Shown: in pieces, positions 1-10,539 of the stretch | Layout of the letters: the number at the start of each line of letters is the position of its first letter | Position numbering within the stretch: the stretch's first letter is position 1 | Assembly: GCA_020631735.1 (NCBI GenBank) | Contig: CM036154.1 | Span: 248,001 to 312,000, forward strand | Source of the DNA: Saccharum officinarum | Taxonomy: Eukaryota; Streptophyta; Magnoliopsida; Poales; Poaceae | Length of the DNA stretch: 64,000 nt | Direction of reading: 5' to 3' | The notes under the pieces: model-generated | Databases searched by the model: none | The model's input: only the letters and a program-made list of their open reading frames with translations | Told to the model about the DNA's origin: nothing | Position numbers and translations under genes: made by a program

Positions 1-26
1 AACTGGTCATACTTAACTTACTGCAG

Positions 27-562
27 ATCTGGAGAGTTGCTCCTACCCCACAGGGCGACAAGTATCAGTACACACACTTTGCACACAAAATAAACAGCTT
101 CGACACAGCACCTAAGAAGCTGTTGGCATCTGATTCGCGGTTGAGACCTGATAGATATGCCCTCGAGAAGGGCGACATGTCTAAGTCTGGTGCAGAGAAG
201 AGCAGGTATTTTCCTCTTTTAGCTTCTCTGCTTTATGTGTGTATAGGAATTTTGAACGGCCTCTTTGCCTGCCTTCCAGTTTTGACATCACCCCTGAGTT
301 TCTGCAAACTTTCAGGCTTGAGGATCAACAGAGAGCTGAGAAAAGAACTCGAGAGGCCAAGGGCGAGCAATTTACTCCAAGATGGTTCAACATGACAGAT
401 GTGGTTGCTCCTACACCCTGGGGTGACCTGGAAATTTATGAATACAACGGCAAATACACAGAGCACCGGGCTGCCATAGACAGCTCCAATGTCACCGACG
501 AGACAGATGTCACTTCAATCGAGTTCAACCCATGGCAATATGGTAGCTCATCTTCCCAATGA
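27..562 (+). CDS. C-terminal part of an OSBP-related protein (ORP3-like), last two coding exons
   Basis: Two exons are visible: 27-205 and 316-562 (stop TGA 560-562), split by an intron 206-315 with GT...AG ends and a pyrimidine-rich 3' end. A splice acceptor (ctgcag) precedes base 27, so the gene continues to the left. The 141 visible residues carry the conserved end of the oxysterol-binding-protein-related domain: [20 protein letters not shown], then [16 protein letters not shown], then the basic [11 protein letters not shown] segment and FTPRWF...[14 protein letters not shown], ending in EFNPWQYG. This is the pattern of the short plant ORP3 group, lipid-binding proteins acting in sterol or phosphoinositide exchange between ER and other membranes. 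The ORD fold and role are family knowledge; the exon structure is read from the sequence. It is the only host gene in the window and its frame is intact. Confidence 0.9.
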
Positions 563-818
563 TTCTCCGTGGCCAGAAGCTGCCATGCCTATGCTCATTG
601 TGTAAAATGCTTCCAGGCCTGGCCTTGCTGGTTTGTTGTGCCATCAGCGGTTTTCGTGCCCTTGTAGTATCAATGACCTTCCCCTTTCCCTTCAATGCTA
701 CAGTTATTCAGGAAGTGGTGTATTTTATGTAGTCCGTGTATACTGTCGTAAATCTAGCAGAAATTGCAGAGTTTCCTTGAGCCGTTGGGTGGTTGTATTT
801 ATGCGTGATAACTGATAA
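563..818 (+). other. Probable 3' UTR of the ORP gene
   Basis: Non-coding sequence directly after the stop codon, T-rich, with no competing frame. The exact polyadenylation site cannot be fixed by eye, since plant signals are degenerate. Confidence 0.5.
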
Positions 819-1150
819 ACGCAGATAGTACGGATGGAGCAGAGCTTATGTGATGTCAGTTGTGCTTGATCTGCGACTAGCCCTCTGCCTCTGTTTACTG
901 CAGTGGAGTAGGGTGGTCTGCCCTCCGTGCAACAGCAGAGATCGCAGGGTTTTCCGAGTCGTATGCTTGATAAGCAGAGTTAACGACGCTGTTACGGATG
1001 TAGCGCGCTACTACGTTCGATGTGGGACTAGCCTTTTTCCTTTTACTGCATTGTGGAGTCAGGTGGTCTGTCATCATCTGTGCAAAAGGTGAAACCATAG
1101 GTCCGGTGTAGCGTTTGAACTGTGTACTTGATCTGATCGGTGAGGCCCGG
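819..1150. repeat. Imperfect tandem duplication (about 150 bp unit) downstream of the ORP gene
   Basis: Two diverged copies follow each other. Shared landmarks are TACGGATG (829 and 993), GACTAGCC (875 and 1026), TTTACTGCA, and GGTGGTCTG (912 and 1062), with an offset of about 150-164 bp that includes small indels. It lies in or just beyond the 3' UTR. No coding capacity is convincing. Confidence 0.5.
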
Positions 1151-1626
1151 CAGGATTGGGTGATTAGATCGCGAATGACAAGCGGTTTGTGGGTCATTGT
1201 GTTCGATGGGCGGCATTAATTGCACTGTGGTGGTGAATGAGGCTGTGGACCTGTGTGCGCGCCTGCCCTTGGCGTCTTGCATAGCTGCGTCTGGTACAGG
1301 CCCCCCACACGGTCCAGTTTCATTTCACCAAATGCCAAGGCAGTGCCTTGGGCACTATGCTTAGGTAACTAACTATGCTCAACAGATCACTTTGCTATCT
1401 TCAGAGTTGAAGAATACAGAAAAAAAAATATACAATAAGCTATTTATTCTTTATAGGGCTCAGAGAAACTCGCGTAATAGACTGAGCCGCGGCTCTGTGT
1501 TTGTAAATCTGGAAACTAAGATGTTCCCAGTTCATTTGAACCTTCATTCAGACCCCACTTTATAGACGCATCTGAGGCAACTCCTCGTCCTAGTTGTGAA
1601 TTCTCACTGTTTTTTTTCCCTTCCAG
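1151..1626. other. Intergenic sequence, nothing recognised
   Basis: AT-rich spacer with a short A-tract near 1420. I see no gene, repeat or RNA signature in it. Confidence 0.4.
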
Positions 1627-1865
1627 GGCCTTGTTTAGTTCACTCCAAAATGCAAAAAGTTTTCAAGATTCCCCGTCACATCCCATATGTCGGCACATGT
1701 ATGGAACATTAAATGTATGTAAAAAAATAACTAATTGCACAGTTTGTCTGTAAATGTCGAGACGAATCTTTTGAGCCTAGTTAATCCATGATTGAACAAA
1801 GGTTGTCAAATACAAACGAAAAGTGCTACAGTACTTTTCAAAAAAAATGAAAACTAAACATGGCC
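1627..1865. mobile_element. Grass MITE (GGCCTTGTTTAGTT termini)
   Basis: A non-coding 239-bp element with terminal inverted repeats GGCCTTGTTTAGTT and AACTAAACATGGCC. Internally it carries the tract CGAGACGAATCTTTTGAGCC and GTGCTACAGTA, which I know from a very abundant MITE family in sorghum and rice intergenic DNA. A target-site duplication was not clear. Confidence 0.8.
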
Positions 1866-2688
1866 TAGATAATGGACATCGCATGAAACAATCGAAGCAG
1901 GAGGTCTGAGCAAATTTAGCTTAATCAACAGCTGTGGCCTAGCGCTAGTACATGGCAAGGACCGCGTCGAGCACGTTGGGCACACCCTGTTCCGCTTGGC
2001 CCATGCGGGGCGCCCGGGCTGGGGCTGCCCCGCCACCGCGCCCTGAAGTGAACTAGAAGCGCACACGGGACAGCGCGGCGCACGAGCGGACGCGCGCGGA
2101 CGGCAACGACACATGAGTCCATGACATGACTCCCATGACGCCAAGGGCACTCGGTGCTCAGTCTGCCGCTCGCACTGGCAAGCATTGCCACTGGCACCGG
2201 ACCACCACCACCGACTGGCCCCCGTCCCGCCGCCCGTCTCGTTCTTCCTAACCTACCTGGGCAATGCCAGCCATCCCCCCCTTTTTTCCACTGGATTGCG
2301 TTGGGTTAGCACGGCAAAGCGTCCTCCTCCTCCGTCGGCACGTCTGCCGCGCTGGCCCGGCACCAGTCCACCTCGCTCTTCCCGTTTGGGTCCATCGCCT
2401 TTGGTGGCTTGGCTATTTAGGCGCGGAGATGCATCAGGGATAGAGCTATGGCTATGGGAGGGAGCTCAGGCTTCAGGGAGGGGACCAGCACCAGCTTTCC
2501 CCAGAGCTTAGTTTGGAAGAAAAAGGGAGAGAAATGTTTTGAATGCCACACGCGTCCATGTGTACTTGGAGGCGACGAATTATTGGCTCCAACTTGGATG
2601 CATGGATCGACATATGTCTGAGAACCAGGCGAGGCTCTGTCCGTATCCATCCACTCCGGAAGTGGGATGCAAAATTCTCAAACTTTTA
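1866..2688. other. GC-rich intergenic island with a weak promoter-like motif
   Basis: GC-rich between about 1970 and 2420. A TATA-like CTATTTAG lies at 2413-2420, about 28 bp before a short open frame at 2448-2621. Longer open frames on the minus strand (1854-2197) look like composition-driven shadows with no recognisable domain. Confidence 0.35.
2448..2621 (+). CDS. Doubtful small ORF, 57 aa, no recognised family
   Basis: ATG 2448 to TGA 2619-2621. It begins MAMGGSSGFREGTSTSF and contains a Cys-containing middle (KCFECHTRPC). It sits shortly downstream of a TATA-like motif in a GC-rich island, which is the only reason to list it. There is no signal peptide, no homology that I recognise, and it may equally be the first exon of a decayed gene or pure chance. 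Confidence 0.15.
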   Translation: MAMGGSSGFREGTSTSFPQSLVWKKKGEKCFECHTRPCVLGGDELLAPTWMHGSTYV

Positions 2689-2773
2689 GGCCTGGTTTGG
2701 ATCCACCTCAATCCATATGTGTTGCCACTTTAACACATGGATTACGATGAATACATACGCATCCAAACAAGGC
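2689..2773. mobile_element. Short MITE (GGCCTGGTTTGGATCC termini)
   Basis: About 85 bp bounded by inverted ends GGCCTGGTTTGGATCC and GCATCCAAACAAGGC. Inside, CCATATGTGTT and AACACATGG form part of the long stem. Non-coding. The ends are typical of Tourist-like grass MITEs. Confidence 0.7.
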
Positions 2774-3697
2774 GGGATCAGAACTGCTGGGCCTTCAATA
2801 GATCTAGGATCAACGCCTTATCTGCTAGTACTAACCAAAAACCAGTGATTCTGTTTGTAACGCAGGAAATTTATAGGATTACATGACCTGATCATCAGCC
2901 TTTCGCAAATTGACAACTCACCAGTCACCATTGCAGATGTCTCTCACCTGCCTCCCTCTCTCTTAGTGTCCACGGTTGTATAAATAGAAACAAATCACGC
3001 ATCAACAAGAATTCGCAGTTGTTTCTTTATCGGATCTGTCGGCTCTGATTGTGTGCCGTTAGATGTGGGGCCTCTGCGGGGACTGCATTGCATGATGGAA
3101 TCTCTGCATGGACACATCAGCCATCAGACAGCCTTGCTAGTAATCTCACACCTTAGCAGCAGCTTAATCCAGATGCAACAGCAGCCACTTAAACTAGCAT
3201 TTGCAGCTGGTTCCTGGAACCACCCCCCACTTGCACTCACTAAGCTAGTCGCAACTGTACTCCATCCACGCCAGGTAGTCAGTAATCACTACAAGTCAAT
3301 TTAGCTGTAAATCCGTCCTCACCCTTTTCCCCTACTACGAAACAGATGGGTTGGATGTGACCCAAGAAAAGGATTAAAGGATACACCCTTCCTGAATCCT
3401 TCTAAGCTCCGTTTGAACTAAGGAAAAGAGGGAGCACACAAAGTGGAATAAGTGCCTGTGAAGTCAGCACAGTACTCCTAAACTCTAGTACTCCTGCAAA
3501 TTTATATGGTTTTATTACCTTTTTGTTATTTTAATTTAATTGCAATTATGTTCCTCAATTATTGCCGTGCTGATTTTGTATGTTTGCTTTTCGAGTTCAA
3601 TAAGAAGAGATCCAGCGATAGTATTAGATCTGGATCGACCGCCCTTCAAAAAATACACATCCAATCATACTGTTTAGCAAAATATATATGCCTTTTC
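2774..3697. other. Intergenic sequence, nothing recognised
   Basis: Mixed-composition spacer. Small open frames at 3053-3304 and 3506-3718 have no recognisable protein features. I see no RNA gene or repeat. Confidence 0.4.
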
Positions 3698-3826
3698 GGC
3701 CCCGTTCGGCTGTGCTGATAAGCCGGCTGAGAAACACTGTTGGCTGATTTGTTGTGGGAGAAAAATACTATTCCGACTGAAAAAACAAGCTGAAAAGTAC
3801 GGATTATAAGCCGGATGAACATGGCC
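3698..3826. mobile_element. Grass MITE (GGCCCCGTTCGGC type)
   Basis: About 129 bp. It begins GGCCCCGTTCGGCTG and ends CCGGATGAACATGGCC, so the termini are imperfect inverted repeats. The internal GGCTGATTTGTTGTGGGAGA and ACAAGCTGAAAAG tracts match a common small MITE of panicoid grasses known to me. Non-coding. Confidence 0.75.
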
Positions 3827-5206
3827 GAACTTTTTCTGAGGAAAACAACGGCAACCATGAACGTTAAGCGTCCAGACAATAAACACCCAGCAGCGTCCAG
3901 AGAATACATTTTCCTTCATTTCCAAATAAGGAATAATTCCTCTTTGTTACCTTGCATGTGATCTGATTACAGCTCTATGTACAATTAAGCGTATCAATCG
4001 GTCCATGTGACTTCCCAACCTGGCTACATTTGCTCAACAAAAAAGGAGAGTTAAAAAAGGCCAATGGAGATGAAAGACCATGTATCCATATTAATTGTTT
4101 GATACCTTGATCTCATGGGCTAGCTAGGAGGGTGAATTATCATAAGCGTGACCTGTTCCTCCGGCAAGCAACAACCTGTTCTTGTAGAGTAGCATGTGAC
4201 ATGAGGGCTCCCTTCACATGACGGCTTACTTTTCCCACTAATATATACGGAGAAAACCAGACTGTTAGTTTTGTAATCTCTTGTCTTTGCTTTAAACAAC
4301 AAAAATATTGATCGACCAAGTGGGCATTTGTTTACACATTTGTACTATCATCCTACTTTGAAAAGATAGCAAGGAACTTGGGAAGTATATTCATGCTAGT
4401 TGGAGTAGGGCAGCTAGCTAGGTAGCTCACATTGTTAATCTCTCTGCGACAATGGCACTGGTGGGCAGTCTTAGGTAGGAGATAGCTAGGCATCACATCC
4501 AGATCAAGGTGACAGGGCACCATTACTGATAAAATAATCCTGCCCTATATTTGCTAAAAAAGAATCAGCCATTTTTGGAGATATTCACTTAAAAAGTCAA
4601 CTTATTGGTCTCCTTCCGTCGCGCTGTTAGCGAAAAGATAAGCGTCCCTCTCAGTAGTAATCCCCACAAATTCAGTGGTTCCTGATGGATGCAGAAATAA
4701 CATCTTGCGGCAATTTTTAGTCGATGGTATGATATATTATCGGATATGCCATGTTTTTTTTTGTTATAGTACCATCTTGGTCTTTCATTAAAAAAAACAA
4801 TAGTACCGTCTGAACTCACCCAAACCGACACTAAAACCTTAATCATTCTAAATATTTTTTTTTGCAGATTTTAAATTGGAAGAGTAGAGGTCAGAGTAGA
4901 TTTTGTACCCACAGGGACAAGATCCTCCACTCCCCCCAAGGCAGCAACCAAGAAGAAGCCCCTTTTGATAAGCATGTGATGAGCCCACTGGAGCTCACGC
5001 CTGCCATGTGAGCCATCTTCACTTGTTAAACCGTCTCATGAACCCTCCTACCCCAATGATCCAATGGATCATTTCCACTATAAACATTTATGAGAAATAA
5101 ACTATACTACTACAAAAGAAAAAAACAAATATTGGCTAGTAGCATTAGTATATACTATAAATATAATAGTAAAATGGGCAGCATGCATCTTTCCCCCTCT
5201 CTTGTC
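3827..5206. other. Intergenic sequence, nothing recognised
   Basis: AT-rich DNA with homopolymer A/T tracts around 4750-4860. No convincing ORF, RNA gene or transposon end was found. Confidence 0.4.
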
Positions 5207-5209
5207 TTA

Positions 5210-5440
5210 GGGGGTGTTTGGTTTGAGGAGTTAAAGTTTAACAAACATTGTAGCACTTTCGTCTTATTTGACAAAAAGTTTTCAATCTTGGACTAATTAG
5301 GCTTAATAGATTCGTCTCGTAAATTACTCCTAATCTGTACCGACATGCATGCAATTAGTCTACATTTAGTACTCCATGCATTTGAGGGAATATTAATGTG
5401 ATGGGAGTTAAACTTTAACAAAATGAAACCAAACAGGCCC
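5210..5440. mobile_element. Tourist-like (PIF/Harbinger) MITE with TTA target duplication
   Basis: The 231-bp element has ends GGGGGTGTTTGGTTT and AAACCAAACAGGCCC, plus internal sub-terminal inversions GGAGTTAAAGTTTAACA and GGGAGTTAAACTTTAACA. It is flanked by TTA at 5207-5209 and 5441-5443, the 3-bp target duplication expected of PIF/Harbinger-derived MITEs. The internal tract TAGATTCGTCTCGTAAATTA is typical of the family. Confidence 0.85.
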
Positions 5441-6406
5441 TTAGTCGGGAAGTTGGTGAGATCAGTGGCATCAACTACTTGTGCACAGGGTAGACAACCA
5501 ATGTGATGCACGCCTCATTATTCCCTTTCTCCCCCCATGGATGGGGCCCTAATTAGAGGGGAGGAATCTCTTAATGATTGCCCAATTTGTTACTAATACT
5601 TTCTGGCAGTACCATAGGATCCGCGGTCAGTAGAGTACCGATGATTATGCTCTGCTCTCTGCTCTCTGGTCTCACCTCCCATAGGCCATAAAGCACCCAT
5701 GTATTGTGCCCTGCAACCGTAAATTTCTTCAGAGCTCTGAATTTCTCATGGGTGGGTTAGAATTAGAATTGAACCTGCTGCTATGTGCTTCACAACTTCG
5801 TCATTGGAGTTTGAACCATCCGGACCGGATTTGTTATAATGTCCGTCCTGCTAATAGATAGATAGAACAGATATAATTTTCAATATGGTTGTTGCATGCA
5901 TTATTTAGAGTGACCATAGCATTGATCTTCCTCTTTTTTATTTTGGGAGGAAGATTGGCAACCACCAGCAGCCGATTCTGACCATCCAACAGATGGGCCG
6001 TCAATACGAGCTCGCTCGCCCAATGCAAGGTGACATTATTATTGTTGTCGTTGTTATTGTGCAGCACAGATCTGAGGGCGACTGTGACCTTTCCTATTTT
6101 TTGAAGCGTTCTATGATTGATTGCGGTTAGATGAAACATACTCGACGCAATTACGTACGTTAAAGAAAAACATACTCATCACAAGGCTGCATGTGGGAGG
6201 GAGGGAGGGAGCGAGCGAGACATACTTGACTTAGTTTCCCTCCGCCCCTAACGCGTAATTTTGTTCGGCATCGATCTGGTGCTATTGCTCTTTGTATTAA
6301 CGTGGATGGACATGTGCTCGATCGGTTCAGATTTGTTAACACACATGGTAACATGATTAGCAAGTCTTTTCTGTTCTTTCTCTACAACTGTCCACCAGAT
6401 ATGTGG

Positions 6407-6410
<4 letters not shown>
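5441..6410. other. Intergenic sequence, nothing recognised
   Basis: Spacer of ordinary composition. Open frames such as 5834-6139 (minus) lack any domain. No transposon ends were recognised. Confidence 0.4.

Positions 6411-6465
<55 letters not shown>
6411..6465. repeat. (GA)n microsatellite, about 27 units
   Basis: An uninterrupted GA dinucleotide run. It creates artificial open frames encoding RERERE or LSLSLS on the two strands, which should not be annotated as proteins. Confidence 0.95.
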
Positions 6466-6468
<3 letters not shown>

Positions 6469-7699
6469 GTTGAGAGGTCCACTTTGAGAAGGTTAACCAA
6501 TCACAAAAGCAAGGGGAGAGCAAGCAAGGTGGTCCTAAAGCACACTTGAATACATGGTCTAGACTTTCGGAACAAGAGAGGCCCCTGCCTGCAGCTGGAG
6601 AATTGGTATGTGCACTACGCGTGGACAGTGATGGGGGGGCATTTAGGCCCGGTGCTTTCAAGCGCTGCCGGCTCACACCCCCCTGGAACTGGAATGGACA
6701 CGGCGCGGCGCGGCAGTGGCAGTGGCGTCGCCGCCAAGCGCCAACTAATAACCAACTCCATCCGCGCTTCTGGCGCGCTAGGACCGTAGGACGTGAACAT
6801 GCCATGGACGGAGCCTCGGCGCGTTCCCGATGTGGGAGTCGCCGCCGTTTTCCGGGGCTCCGCGGCCGCGCGCGCGCGTGGAAATGCCCGGTTTCGCCCG
6901 CGAACGGACGCCTTTCCGGGGCGCTCTCATTTTCTCCGTCCCTCCCCGGCCCCGGCCCTGGCCTCGTGGAGGAATTTTGTCGTTTCCCGTTTTCCGTGGA
7001 TGCGGTTGGGTGAGAATGGGACGGTTGCAGCTGGCTCTCCCTTGTGTAATCGGATCGGAGGAGCATCTTGTGTCAGCAGTAATGGACCGGCACCGGCCTG
7101 GAGCTTCTCTTTCGGGGAGGGAGGGTTAGGAATGATTGGAAGGAAGGCATGGGCGTTTGCACCTCGTTCGTAGCAGTAAGTCGTAGCGGGGTCGTGGTCT
7201 GCATGTTGTTCAACTAACCGCGCCTTCTTCTAGCAGTAGCAGTAGCAGTAGCAGCCATACATCTCTACCAGTAATCATGATAGAGTAGTACAGCTAGTAG
7301 TATAAACAATGAGCTAATTATCTACAATCAAGTAACCCTACACGCGTATGTACTCAGGAGTCCATCATTACTGTCCCCATGGACCACAGGTAAGCGTAAT
7401 TCTCTTTTCGTTGGGCGTCTGGGGGAACTCAAATACTCAATACAAATCGGTGAGATTCATTTCACATGGCGAATTCCGTTAACAAATTTAAATAACCGGT
7501 GAACGGACACATTAAGGCCTAAGGGAAAGGGGCTGGCGATGCGATGGATGTCACGCAACGCAAGAGACGAACTATATAGCACAGTAGTAATGAAGGGCAC
7601 ATGGCCAGCCTAAAAGGTTGCCGCCCAGTTTGGTAAGGGCGAGCGACGAGGGATCCATCCACATCCACGGGAAAGACAACTGACGAATGAAATGAAACA
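6466..7699. other. GC-rich island, no supported gene
   Basis: High G+C from about 6640 to 7170, with overlapping open frames on both strands (for example 6546-7013 plus and 6248-7066 minus). They encode Arg/Pro/Ala-rich low-complexity peptides with no domain, as expected from composition. A short AGC/AGT triplet repeat lies at 7231-7254. It could be a former promoter or CpG-rich region, but I cannot assign a transcript. Confidence 0.4.
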
Positions 7700-7726
7700 G
7701 GGGAGGGGAGGGGAGGGGAGGGGAGG
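7700..7726 (+). repeat. (GGGGA)n short tandem repeat
   Basis: Five to six units of GGGGA on the plus strand. The G-runs could form a G-quadruplex. It lies in GC-rich intergenic DNA about 220 bp left of the first large retrotransposon boundary. Confidence 0.85.
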
Positions 7727-7949
7727 TGCAGCACTGCCGCGGCCGCAAGTTGCGCGCGGCCGGCACGCGCTCGCTCCCCGTTCGAATCGGAGCCCGCGCA
7801 CGGCAGCCGCGACCGCGAGCCGCTGCTGCTACGCTGCCCGCCTTACACGTCAAGCAAGCCTTCCGTCCCGTGGTCGTCTCCCCCACGTTCCCTGCCTGCG
7901 GGGTGCGCGCACGGTGACTGCCGACGAGTCGCTGACGGCTGGACCTAGC

Positions 7950-10197
7950 TGATGTGGCAGAACCGCCTAATCTAATGCCCTCCAAGAGTATTCGTCTTCC
8001 ATTAGACCCTAAGTAACCAAGGGAGAACACTAAACTAAGTGATTCCGTCGAGCACACCGCAAGGGAGAACTCGAAGATCCACATTTTTACATCAGGATCA
8101 CAAATGAGAGAGTAAAGCTTACAACATCCTTACCATTCTTACATCACTTTTAGTACCACATCAGAGTAATTCGTTATGTAATTATAACAGCAGAATATAA
8201 AATGTTATCAGAGTTCAGCGGAAATGAAATCATTTACTGACAAGTTAAACATTCACATGAAGAACGTTTAAATGTATGAAATGATAACAAGTTAATAGTA
8301 TTTTTCTCGTAAAAATTTTGGTGAGAGTTTCATAAATAAACTCTACTCCGCATCGCAAAAGAAATCCTCGCTGAGCCCACCAGGAGGTTTCCACACACAA
8401 GTGTCAGCTTATCAGCACCTGTCACCTGCAACAGGGTAGAACAAACCCTGAGTACTCAATTGTACTCCGCAAGACTTACCGTCCGGAGGAAAGAAAAAGA
8501 TTCCAAGGATTATGCAAGGCTTTCTGGCTTGTGGGTTTCTTGTTTGCAAGAAGCAGCGCTAAAGGTGTATCCTTAATTTGTTACTTTTAATAGCCGTATT
8601 GTGTTCTTATCCAATCTTCTATGTAAGCACCTGGTCTATAATCAAGTAGGGTTGAGCAATCAGAAACCATTTCTTCATCTTTCCACTGCCAGTTCTTACT
8701 ACAATGCCAGAGCGTAGTCAAGCCGTACCGTCACGCAGAAACGGCGATTCGCGAATCAATGTGCCCAGCTGGGTGCCCTGAAAATACACGCCTCGCTTGT
8801 ACCCCGGGCACAAGCAAGACCAACCCGTTCCACTCCTGTCAAGGGGTCCAGGTCCCCGTCCAAGCTCGGACTCTAAGCCCCCAACACTGCAGGCCCGGCC
8901 TCAGTATGGTGCTTAGACCTTCTCAACCCAATATATAAAACCACCCTAAAAAGCCGGTCCGGAAAGAGCCGGAACCCACGACAGGAGAGAAACAAGTCTT
9001 CTCGCTCCCATAAGCAAGTATATGCTCGGGACAATAATCTGTGACTTGACCAGGGTCCATGCAATGAACGGTCCTTAATTGACACAGGCGGACCAAATGC
9101 AACCAGAGCCCCGCTCTGTTGCCCAACCAGGTACAAGTCCATCCAACCCGTTCCGCCTGGTCTCCAATTATCCATATACATTTATATTCCATGTGATAGT
9201 AACATGATACTAATAGTAACAATATTATAATTCCTATCTCTCGCGAGTGACAGACAATCACTCGACTTCTACCGGAGTCCTGTAGCATAGCATTCTACAC
9301 GATCCTGTCATACTAGTAAGACTCATGGGATCAAGATATATATGCAAGTGGGTTTCATTCAACTCCTTAAAACTTAATGCACAAGCATAGAATAAAGTGC
9401 AGAATAATAGGGGTTATGCACCGGGGCTTGCCTGGGTAGAATTTAACCAAGTTAGCATTTCGTCACGGCGGCACGATCCTCTGGACACCATCCTTTCGGC
9501 TACTCCAGGTGACTTCTCGATCCATCATCGTTCCTATTATGATATGCGCGAATGCAATCGTAGAGACATAAATAATCAACGGAACTTGCAATACTTAAAA
9601 TACGATCGTGCTCTCAAGCTAACGAGCTCACTCTAATGGCTAACACACTAGCCCGGTAACCTCGTCGATGAGTAAAGCGTCACTGCCTAACACGCGTTTT
9701 AGTTATTCGAACCCAATACGTTGCTTTATTTATTTTATCGATTTAATAGATATTTCAACTAGGCTCATTAGCTATCCTAGCAACTAAGTATTTTGGAGCT
9801 ATAAAAATTACGGAGAGCAGATAATGACATTAGGAGTTTAGTGTAAAATTTTTAGAGCCAACACTTTTATCATTTTCTTACAAAAATTCTCACAAGTTTA
9901 TTCTTAGCAATATTAAGCATTTGAAAATAATTAACGAACTCCTAAGGGTAATATACAACAATGTGGATAAGGTACACTAACAGTTAGATCATGATTTTAG
10001 GAAGCTAACAAAATTGGTTTCACGATTTTTGGACTTCTACGCATTTAGATTTTTGATTTTCAAGTTTATCTAAGAAATGAAATTAAGAATTACTTTAAAC
10101 CAGAGAAGGCCGGCGGCCACCCAGACAGCCCAGCGGCCCAGCCCGGGACGCGGCCGCGCGTGACGCAGCTAGCCCAGCAACGGCCCAGCTGGCCCGC
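7950..10197 (-). mobile_element. Partial Ty3/gypsy LTR (minus orientation), interrupted by element B
   Basis: The left boundary reads TGATGTGGCAGAACCG; the reverse complement ends CGGTTCTGCCACATCA, resembling the LTR end before the primer site at 62462 (CGGTTCTGTTACA). Blocks of this sequence, including the CTGAGTAC...GTACTC hairpin (8448-8467) and CCAAGGATTATGC...GCTTTCTGG, have counterparts in the opposite-strand LTR at 61800-62012. No primer-site sequence lies to the left, so this is the left edge of a minus-strand element (3' LTR or solo LTR). It becomes GC-rich (10100-10197) and is cut by the start of element B. No coding region is visible in it. Confidence 0.65.
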
Positions 10198-10539
10198 TGA
10201 AAGGTCCTTGTTTGGTTTTGGTAATTGAGTGACAACTTAGGTTGATTAATATGTGGTTATGTGAGATACACAGGAGATTAGTCCACATGTGATGGTGTCA
10301 TGAAGAAGCTCATTGCATATGAGACATGACATGGAGTCATGTGACCAAGGTGGAGAAGATCAAGATGAAGCTTGGCTTGATGGACCGGTTGCTAGGGTGA
10401 AGGGCAAGTTGTGTGATGGCTTGGCGCCGAAGGACCGAGGCAACGGTGAAGAGCAAGTGAGGTCAAGATCGATGAACCAATACGGTCACGTGATGATATG
10501 AAGTGAATCATATCATTTGGTGATTGGTTGGTGCATGTG
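10198..10539 (+). repeat. 5' LTR of element B, first part
   Basis: Starts TGAAAGGTCCTTG and ends at the target duplication GCATGTG. It continues at 20856 in perfect register with element C's LTR (GCATGTGTTGCATCAAC). The five bases before it, CCCGC, are the expected left target duplication; its partner was not found. Confidence 0.85.

Noticed and set aside
2440..2475. miR390-like sequence (GAGCTCAGG and AGGGATAG words)
   Set aside because: The words are present but not in the order of the mature miRNA and no stem-loop partner was found.
6248..7066. 272-codon minus-strand ORF in the GC-rich island
   Set aside because: Contains the (GA)n run as Leu-Ser repeat and otherwise Arg/Pro-rich low complexity; overlapping open frames on the other strand point to base composition.
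8873..9288. 100-120 codon minus-strand ORFs in the LTR at 7950-10197
   Set aside because: No domain and LTR context; likely chance frames.
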